Shown here piece after piece: positions 5,350-9,978 of a stretch of DNA of 9,978 nt. The notes under the pieces were generated by a model. It had not been told where the DNA came from. It worked only from the letters and a program-made list of their open reading frames with translations, and made no database searches. Numbering within the stretch: position 1 is the first letter of the stretch; every line of letters begins with the position of its first letter. The stretch is from positions 1-9,978 of the forward strand of contig JAHFLG010000034.1 in the NCBI GenBank assembly GCA_023244975.1, read 5' to 3'. The DNA is from Candidatus Harrisonbacteria bacterium (GTDB lineage: Bacteria; Patescibacteriota; Minisyncoccia; UBA6257; 1-14-0-10-44-23). The position numbers and the translations under genes are program-made.

Positions 5350-5676
5350 ATGGATCAAAATCAAACGACAACTCAGGGTATGATGAAAAAAGGTCACGGA
5401 ATGCACTGGCACTGCTGCCTCATGCCAATGCTCGGGGGATTGTGCTGGATCGTCGGTTTACTTTCAGTTATTTATGCCTGTGTTGCTATTCGCCGGGGCG
5501 ATATGTTCTGGGGCCTGACTTCGGAGCAGTGGCTGTGGCATGGTCTCGTGCTTGGCATTCTTGCGATGGGCGTTAAAGGAAAGCGTCCGGGAATGTGTCA
5601 GATGTCTGCGAAGTGCGGTTGTGGTCAAGCCAGTTGCTCGGCCTGCAGTGGAGGCAGCAGCGGCAAGTGCTGTTAG
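5350..5676 (+). CDS. Small Cys/His/Met-rich membrane protein, function unknown
   Basis: 108 residues; I do not assign it to a named family. It has 11 Cys, 10 Met and 4 His. An N-terminal cluster GHGMHWHCC (15-23) is followed by a hydrophobic helix (about 24-47), a short loop, a second hydrophobic segment (about 61-75), and a C-terminal tail with seven Cys: C83, C89, C91, C96, C99 and the terminal C107-C108 pair, interspersed with Gly and Ser. This suggests a two-helix membrane protein with metal-binding (copper, zinc or iron-sulfur) or thiol-redox ends. Short membrane proteins ending in Cys-Cys clusters occur in CPR genomes, as I recall. It is in the same reading frame as the upstream transketolase gene, separated by its TAA stop. 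The start could be the ATG at 5350 or, by Shine-Dalgarno spacing, an ATT at 5332. Confidence 0.7.
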   Translation: MDQNQTTTQGMMKKGHGMHWHCCLMPMLGGLCWIVGLLSVIYACVAIRRGDMFWGLTSEQWLWHGLVLGILAMGVKGKRPGMCQMSAKCGCGQASCSACSGGSSGKCC

Positions 5677-5678
5677 TA

Positions 5679-5808
5679 GAATTAGCAGGGCTTCGCCCCA
5701 CACCCCTGCGGGCAACAGAATGGTTTTTGGACTAAAAACCTTCTTCGGGCTCGGCCCAGCCGGCCTGCGCCATGTGCCCTCGGAGTATGGGGCGAAGCCC
5801 TGCAATTC
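5679..5808. repeat. 130-base fold-back element with perfect 16-base inverted ends
   Basis: Positions 5685-5700 (GCAGGGCTTCGCCCCA) are the exact reverse complement of 5788-5803. Flanking GAATT (5679-5683) and AATTC (5804-5808) extend the pairing to 21 pairs with one bulged A (5684). Inside, GGGCA-CA (5710-5717) pairs with TGTGCCC (5773-5779) with one bulge, and two local hairpins fit: GGTTTTT/AAAAACC (5722-5728/5734-5740) and GGGC/GCCC (5747-5750/5754-5757). It fills most of the 144-base gap between the Cys-rich protein gene and the transketolase C-terminal gene and ends 12 bases before the latter's ATG. It could be a non-autonomous mobile element (MITE-like), a structured untranslated region, or an mRNA processing site. 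No T-run follows on either strand, so it is not a standard terminator. Confidence 0.8.
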
Positions 5809-5820
5809 ACGGTTGAATAT

Positions 5821-6813
5821 ATGCTTAACAAAGATTTAAAACTGAGCGCTGAAATTTTTAGCGCGGAGATCAAGCAGAAGCCGACGCGCGACGGCTACGG
5901 CGAAGGCCTTGTTAAGGCCGGCGAAAACAACAAGAACGTTGTGGCGCTCTGTGCCGACCTCACCGAGTCTACTCGGGCTGAGGCATTTTCAAAAAAGTTT
6001 CCGGAGCGGTTTTTCCAAGTTGGTGTTGCCGAGCAGAACCTGGCTACTATTGCCGCTGGCTTAGGCGTCACCGGCAAGATTCCGTTTATATCTTCCTATG
6101 CTACCTTTTCTCCCGGACGTAACTGGGAGCAGATTCGCACTACAATTGCCTATAACGATTCAAACGTGAAGGTCGCCGGGCATCACGCCGGTATCTCAGT
6201 TGGCCCTGACGGCGCTACTCATCAGGCCGTTGAAGACATTGCTACGATGCGGGTGATGGCCAATATGCGCGTAATTGTTCCGTGCGATATGATCGAGGGC
6301 CGGAAGGCAACACTCGCCGCCGCCAAAATAGTTGGCCCGTTCTATCTCCGTTTTGGCCGCGAAAAAAGCCCGGTGTTTACTACTGACGCCACGCCGTTTA
6401 TGGTCGGCCGAGCCGAAACACTCTGGACCACCAAGAAGCCGGAGGTTGCCATTATTGGCTGCGGCTCACTCGTATACAATGCGCTGTTGGCTGCTAAGGC
6501 TCTGGCTGACGAAGATATTGATGTACTGGTCATCAATAGTCATACCATCAAGCCGCTCGACGAGAAAACGATTGTGGCGGCTGCAAAAAAGTGCGGAGCC
6601 GTGGTTACCGTTGAAGAGCATCAGGTTATGGGTGGGCTCGGGGGAGCGGTCGCCGAGGTACTCGCCAAACACGCCCCGACGCCAATGGAATTTATCGGCA
6701 TGCAGGATACCTTTGGCCAGAGCGGCAAGCCGAGCGAACTCTACGAGACATATGGCATGGGAGTCAAAGATATCATTGCTGCAGTGAAGAGGGTGATTGT
6801 CAGAAAAGTGTGA
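5821..6813 (+). CDS. tktC: Transketolase, C-terminal subunit
   Basis: 330 residues covering the pyrimidine-binding and C-terminal domains. PTRDGYGEGL (21-30) begins the conserved part. LCADLTEST (43-51) and FPERFFQVGVAEQN (60-73) follow, with Glu71 being the residue that activates the thiamine aminopyrimidine. GHHAGISVGPDGATHQAVEDIA (120-141) is the sugar-phosphate region, and YLRFGR (175-180) and the C-terminal EEHQVMGGLGGAVAEVL stretch also fit. It pairs with the N-terminal subunit at 4453-5313. No Shine-Dalgarno precedes the ATG, and a large inverted-repeat structure ends 12 bases upstream, so initiation may depend on that structure. The first about 20 residues are unconserved, leaving the exact start slightly uncertain. 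Its TGA stop forms part of the next gene's extended -10. Confidence 0.94.
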   Translation: MLNKDLKLSAEIFSAEIKQKPTRDGYGEGLVKAGENNKNVVALCADLTESTRAEAFSKKFPERFFQVGVAEQNLATIAAGLGVTGKIPFISSYATFSPGRNWEQIRTTIAYNDSNVKVAGHHAGISVGPDGATHQAVEDIATMRVMANMRVIVPCDMIEGRKATLAAAKIVGPFYLRFGREKSPVFTTDATPFMVGRAETLWTTKKPEVAIIGCGSLVYNALLAAKALADEDIDVLVINSHTIKPLDEKTIVAAAKKCGAVVTVEEHQVMGGLGGAVAEVLAKHAPTPMEFIGMQDTFGQSGKPSELYETYGMGVKDIIAAVKRVIVRKV

Positions 6814-6819
6814 TACAAT
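6811..6819 (+). promoter_or_regulatory. Extended -10 leaderless promoter of the PfkB-family kinase gene
   Basis: TGATACAAT is a TGn-extended -10 with hexamer TACAAT (6814-6819, 5/6) ending exactly 6 bases before the ATG at 6826, so transcription is predicted to start at the A of the start codon. The TG is the first two bases of the preceding gene's TGA stop. A TTGTCA (6797-6802) is too close (11 bases) to act as its -35. No Shine-Dalgarno is present. Confidence 0.55.
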
Positions 6820-6825
6820 TTTCCT

Positions 6826-7821
6826 ATGCATAATAAATATGACCTGATCGCTATCGGCGATGTAGTTATCGATGCCTTTATTAAGCTTTCGGTTGGTACG
6901 GTTACGACTGATCCTAAGACCAAGGAGATGACCCTCTCCATGCCTTTTGGCGACAAGATTCCCTATGAGAGCCTCAAGGTTGTCCCGGCTGTGGGTAATG
7001 CGAGTAATGTGGCTGTGGGCCTCGCGCGCCTTGGTTTTAAAACCGCGATGCTCGCTGGTGTAGGGGACGACTATTATGGCCAGCAGATTATCGACTATTA
7101 TAAGCAGCAGAACGTCGCTACTGAGCTTGTGAAGGTCAATCCGGGCATTCCGACCAACTATCACTTTGTTCTTAATTACGGAGCTGAGCGGACTATTTTA
7201 GTAAAACACGAGGATTTTAAATATCACCCGATTGACGTGGTTGATGATGTTACATGGGTCTATTTTTCTTCCATCGGCGAACACGCTCTGGACGTTCACG
7301 ATAAACTCGCTGACCACCTTGAGGCTCACCCGAACATTAACATGGGTTTTAACCCCGGCACCTTCCAGATGAAGTTGGGGGCGCAGCGGCTTAAGCGGAT
7401 TTACGCCCGAACGCATGTGTTGTTTGTAAACCGCGAAGAGGCTCAGCATATTCTCGGTGTACAAGATCGCGATCTTAAAGACGAGTTTGCCGGTCTGCAC
7501 AAGCTTGGCCCGAAAATTATTGCCATTACCGACGGCCCGGACGCCGCCTATGCCTCTGACGGCACCAACCAGTGGAAGATGACCCCATATCCTGATCCAA
7601 AACCACCGATCTCGCGCACTGGTGCTGGAGACGCATTTTCAACCGGCTTTATGGCCGCACTCATGAGCGGGCTCACGGTGGAGCAGGCGCTGCAGTGGGG
7701 GCCAATAGAGTCCATGAGCGTAGTCCAAGCCATTGGCGCGCAAACCAATCTGCTCTCCAAAACAGCCCTTCTCGACTACCTTGCCAAAGCCCCAGCTACC
7801 TACAAACCCACGAGGCTCTAA
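6826..7821 (+). CDS. PfkB/ribokinase-family carbohydrate kinase, substrate unknown
   Basis: 331 residues. An ATP-dependent kinase phosphorylating a sugar or nucleoside hydroxyl. IAIGDVVIDAF (8-18) is the first strand with the substrate Asp. VGNASNVAVGLARLG (57-71) is a variant of the GGNxxN signature in which the first Gly is Val. LAGVGDDYYGQ (76-86) follows. FVNREEA (200-206) and ITDGPDAAYASDG (234-246) form the ATP side. SRTGAGDAFSTGF (263-275) is PfkB signature 2, with Asp269 the catalytic base. The family includes ribokinase, fructokinase, adenosine kinase and 6-phosphofructokinase 2; sequence alone does not choose. A loop at 22-50 (VGTVTTDPKTKE...) is typical of the lid region. Position after a pentose-phosphate block makes a pentose or nucleoside salvage role attractive, as inference only. 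It converges on ftsZ. Confidence 0.88.
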   Translation: MHNKYDLIAIGDVVIDAFIKLSVGTVTTDPKTKEMTLSMPFGDKIPYESLKVVPAVGNASNVAVGLARLGFKTAMLAGVGDDYYGQQIIDYYKQQNVATELVKVNPGIPTNYHFVLNYGAERTILVKHEDFKYHPIDVVDDVTWVYFSSIGEHALDVHDKLADHLEAHPNINMGFNPGTFQMKLGAQRLKRIYARTHVLFVNREEAQHILGVQDRDLKDEFAGLHKLGPKIIAITDGPDAAYASDGTNQWKMTPYPDPKPPISRTGAGDAFSTGFMAALMSGLTVEQALQWGPIESMSVVQAIGAQTNLLSKTALLDYLAKAPATYKPTRL

Positions 7822-7835
7822 CTTGGCTAGCCTCG
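7811..7835. terminator. Hairpin at the end of the kinase gene (possible terminator without T-run)
   Basis: CGAGGCT (7811-7817) pairs perfectly with AGCCTCG (7829-7835) around an 11-base loop that contains the kinase TAA stop. No T-run follows, so intrinsic termination is doubtful. The rest of the 90-base convergent gap (7822-7911) holds short palindromes (GGCTAGCC, CTCGCGAG) but no open reading frame or recognisable RNA gene. Confidence 0.25.
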
Positions 7836-7911
7836 CGCTCACCCTCGTCCGTCTCGCGAGTAGGGAACCTATGTCTATACTCGCTGTGACGGCCGGGGTT
7901 ACGGCTCGGCT

Positions 7912-9249
7912 CTAGAGTCGTCTCTTTTTGCGGAGAAAGGCGGGGATCTCCCAGATGTCGGATTTCTTTTGTTCGAGGATTGGTTGGCCGGAGGTCGCAG
8001 AGGCGCCAGCGAGTTTTTCTTTGCGTTCTTCGCGAATATCTTTGTCTTTGGCGGCTACCGGCTGCTTCAGTTTAAATTCTTTTTCTCTGGCCTCCCTTTC
8101 CTTTTTAGTTTCAAGTGGTAGCGGCTCGGACTTTGTCTCGGCAATCAGTTCCATTTCACTGAAGAGGCTGGTAGATACACCAAATTCTGAAGAGGTGGAT
8201 TTGGAAAGCGTGCCATTAAAGCCGGTGGCAATTAGGGTGATTTTGATGGAACCCTTGGGTAACTTACGGTCGTGATAGGCGCCAAAGATGATTTTGGCTG
8301 ATGGGTCGATAGTGGCGGTGATGGCTTTGGCAATGTCATTGATTTCCTGCATTTTTAAATCGCGGCCGCCGGATACGCCAAAGAGAATACCGCGCGCTCC
8401 TTCAATTGAGAACTCAAGGAGCGGTGAGTTAAGGGCTAGGGAGGCGGCAGTGGTGGCTCTGGTGGCTCCGGTGGCAATACCGACGCCGATTAAGGCCGAG
8501 CCGGCTTCTTTCATAATAGTTTTGACGTCTGAGAAGTCGACATTGATAATACCGGTACTGGCAATAAGTTCACTGATGCCGGCAATAGCGTCGCGAAGAA
8601 TATCGTCGATACGCTCAAAGGCTTTCAAAATCGGGGTGTCTTTTTTAATAACATTGAACACGCGGTCGTTCGGGACGACAATCAGGGCGTCTACGCGTTC
8701 GCGAAGCCGCATTAACGCTTCATCGGCCACTCGGGCGCGCTGGCTGCCCTCAAACGTGAATGGTTTGGTAACAATGGCGATAGTCAGAGCTCCGTGCTCG
8801 CGGGCGATTTCAGCGACTACCGGAGCAGCGCCAGAGCCGGTGCCGCCGCCAAGGCCGGCGGTGATGAAGATAAGGTCGGCGCCTTTGACTGCCTCAACGA
8901 TTTCAGATCGGTTTTCTTCGGCAGCCTGTCGGCCAAGCTCGGGGTTCATGCCGGTGCCAAGACCTCGGGTTAGATTTTTGCCGATGTGGATCTTTCGTTT
9001 GACCGTGCACTTTTCAAGATCCTGGCTGTCGGTATTGACGTTAATGAGTTCAATCGCGCGGCCGTTTAATGACTCGCGCATCCGGCTAATTGCATTTCCG
9101 CCTCCGCCTCCCACACCAAATACTTTTATCTTAACCTGATAAACCTGGTCTGCAGAATTTTGAGTTTTTTTACGGGATGAAGTAGTCAAGGATTTTTTTG
9201 AGCCCTTTCGTGATCGGTTTCGCCGGCGTTTGTTTGTCTTCGTTGGCAT
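7912..9249 (-). CDS. ftsZ: Cell division protein FtsZ
   Basis: 445 residues from the ATG at 9249. The tubulin-like GTPase forms the cytoplasmic division ring. Core motifs: VFGVGGGGGNA (43-53), VNTDSQDL (71-78), the signature GGGTGSG (134-140), IAIVTKPF (157-164), and the T7 loop NVDFSDV (236-242) that completes the GTPase site of the neighbouring subunit. A charged linker (about 365-430) leads to the C-terminal peptide DIWEIPAFLRKKRR, which binds FtsA. The start is uncertain: residues 1-38 are a very basic extension (KRRRNRSRKGSKK) whose DNA overlaps the 3' end of ftsA by 80 bases in another frame. ATGs at 9258 and 9285 and a TTG at 9189 (20-base overlap, closer to usual FtsZ length) are alternatives. 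Downstream gene of an ftsA-ftsZ operon. Confidence 0.95.
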   Translation of the reverse strand: MPTKTNKRRRNRSRKGSKKSLTTSSRKKTQNSADQVYQVKIKVFGVGGGGGNAISRMRESLNGRAIELINVNTDSQDLEKCTVKRKIHIGKNLTRGLGTGMNPELGRQAAEENRSEIVEAVKGADLIFITAGLGGGTGSGAAPVVAEIAREHGALTIAIVTKPFTFEGSQRARVADEALMRLRERVDALIVVPNDRVFNVIKKDTPILKAFERIDDILRDAIAGISELIASTGIINVDFSDVKTIMKEAGSALIGVGIATGATRATTAASLALNSPLLEFSIEGARGILFGVSGGRDLKMQEINDIAKAITATIDPSAKIIFGAYHDRKLPKGSIKITLIATGFNGTLSKSTSSEFGVSTSLFSEMELIAETKSEPLPLETKKEREAREKEFKLKQPVAAKDKDIREERKEKLAGASATSGQPILEQKKSDIWEIPAFLRKKRRL

Positions 9250-9978
9250 CGCTTTCATATAACAGTAGACCGATAGCGGTTGCAAACTCAGGATCCTCCG
9301 CCTGGAGGTTGAGTTCGCCGCTCACTGCCTTTAGTGCCGTCATATCTGGAACCCCGATTTGAGCCGATAATTTGAGCTCATTTCGGGCTAATTCAGCTAT
9401 ATTGGGGATCTTTGCCCCTCCGCCTATGAGCACCACCCCAGCCGGTAGCGAACTTATTTTGCCTACGTGTTTGACCTCAGTATTCACCAGTTCGAAAATT
9501 TCCGCAAGTCTATCCTCAATTATTTCAGCAATGAACTTTTTGGTCACCGTTCCTCTCGCTCGCGGGTCAATTTTGACGAGTTCGACAACGTCGCGCGAGG
9601 AAACCTCTTTTGCCAGGGCACTGCCGAATGAGAGTTTAACAATCTCCGCGGCTTCAATCGGAATACGCAGGCCAATCGCGAGGTCATTGGTAATATTTGA
9701 GCTGCCGACCGGGATAACGGCCGCGTGAGCCAGGCGATTCTCGCTGTACACCGCGATACTGGTCTTGGAAAAGCCGATGTCGATGAGGATGACACCGAGC
9801 TCCTTTTGATTTTTGGAAAGTACGCTGTAGCCGGCCGCAAGCGGGGAGAGTACGATGTCGGTCACTGATGCGCCCAAGGTCTCCACGCACTTTTCCAGAT
9901 TTTTTACGCTCGGAGAAAATGCGTCGATGATTAAGGTCGAGACTTCTAGGCGTTTGCCGATCATGCCGAGCGGGTCGG
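9170..9978 (-). CDS. ftsA: Cell division protein FtsA, 5'-truncated by the window edge
   Basis: The N-terminal part lies beyond position 9978; 268 residues are visible. FtsA is an actin-like ATPase that tethers FtsZ filaments to the membrane. DPLGMIGKRLEV at the visible start belongs to the 1C subdomain that is diagnostic for FtsA. PLAAGYSVL, then VILIDIGFSKTSIAVY is the phosphate-2 loop (usual form DIGGGTTDIAVF, here with the Gly/Thr part altered). IPVGSSNITNDLAIGL and VVLIGGGAKIPNIAELA, the adenosine motif, follow. The C-terminal GLKKILDYFIP resembles the amphipathic membrane-targeting helix. The altered loop recalls PilM-type relatives, but the 1C domain and adjacency to ftsZ settle on FtsA. 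The in-frame Met at 9964 is internal, not the start. Confidence 0.92.
   Translation of the reverse strand, partial: DPLGMIGKRLEVSTLIIDAFSPSVKNLEKCVETLGASVTDIVLSPLAAGYSVLSKNQKELGVILIDIGFSKTSIAVYSENRLAHAAVIPVGSSNITNDLAIGLRIPIEAAEIVKLSFGSALAKEVSSRDVVELVKIDPRARGTVTKKFIAEIIEDRLAEIFELVNTEVKHVGKISSLPAGVVLIGGGAKIPNIAELARNELKLSAQIGVPDMTALKAVSGELNLQAEDPEFATAIGLLLYESDANEDKQTPAKPITKGLKKILDYFIP

Noticed and set aside
5722..5740. GGTTTTT/AAAAACC hairpin as an intrinsic terminator after the Cys-rich gene
   Set aside because: The stem is A/T rich and is followed by TTCTTCGGG, not a T-run; it is better seen as an inner hairpin of the larger fold-back element.
5680..5807. AATT flanks taken as proof of transposition (target-site duplication)
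   Set aside because: AATT is its own reverse complement, so the two copies are equally explained as the outer part of the stem; kept only as a hypothesis.
6797..6802. TTGTCA as the -35 of the PfkB-like promoter
   Set aside because: It is only 11 bases from the TACAAT hexamer, too close; the TGn extension is the more plausible compensating element.
6466..7164. A 232-codon open frame on the minus strand across the transketolase C / PfkB junction
   Set aside because: It spans two well-supported genes on the other strand and shows no family signature, Shine-Dalgarno or promoter of its own.
7928..7958. GGCGGGGATC-containing stretch near the ftsZ 3' end resembling the palindromic repeat
   Set aside because: It encodes the conserved FtsZ C-terminal peptide (IPAFLRKK) and lacks the matching inverted arm, so the likeness is coincidental.
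8288..9139. A 283-codon open frame on the plus strand, opposite ftsZ
   Set aside because: It is antisense to the strongly conserved FtsZ GTPase domain; its translation is Ser/Arg/Ile-rich without recognisable motifs, as expected from codon bias of the opposite strand.

Overview
The window looks like a compact chromosome segment of a Candidate Phyla Radiation (Patescibacteria) bacterium, of the Parcubacteria/Microgenomates kind. This is inferred from gene content: split transketolase, a short SpoU methyltransferase, a membrane-anchored DUF192 protein, a CapA-like phosphatase, and FtsA/FtsZ with a basic FtsZ N-terminus. Gene packing is very tight and Shine-Dalgarno sites are scarce. TGA is used as an ordinary stop (end of the transketolase C-terminal subunit), so the UGA=Gly code of Gracilibacteria/Absconditabacteria does not apply.

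Layout: positions 1-299 (minus) hold the 5' end of recG immediately behind a tRNA-Lys(CTT) gene. From a 47-base divergent promoter gap, a long plus-strand run (347-7821) encodes a SpoU/TrmH-type RNA methyltransferase, a DUF192 protein, glyceraldehyde-3-phosphate dehydrogenase, a CapA-family protein, ribose-5-phosphate isomerase B, a ribulose-phosphate 3-epimerase-like protein, the transketolase N-terminal subunit, a small Cys/His-rich membrane protein, the transketolase C-terminal subunit and a PfkB-family kinase. A convergent 90-base gap separates these from ftsZ and a 5'-truncated ftsA on the minus strand (7912-9978).

Four or five genes form a central carbon block. RpiB and the Rpe-like protein interconvert pentose phosphates, and the two transketolase subunits link them to glyceraldehyde-3-phosphate, which GAPDH oxidises. 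Many CPR bacteria are reported to lack classical phosphofructokinase and to run sugars through non-oxidative pentose-phosphate reactions, and this block fits that. The PfkB-family kinase may feed sugars in, but its substrate cannot be read from sequence.

The most unusual features are regulatory or structural. (1) Three genes (rpiB, transketolase N, pfkB-like) have a good -10 hexamer ending exactly 6 bases before the ATG, predicting leaderless mRNAs. (2) A 130-base fold-back element with 16-base perfect inverted ends lies in front of the transketolase C-terminal gene. (3) Two related palindromic elements (LDSRLRG / VIPAKAGIQ type) sit in frame inside protein genes. (4) The tRNA-Lys 3' end is one base from the recG ATG. 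(5) A Cys-rich two-helix membrane protein separates the two transketolase halves. I see no CRISPR array, rRNA, transposase or integrase gene.
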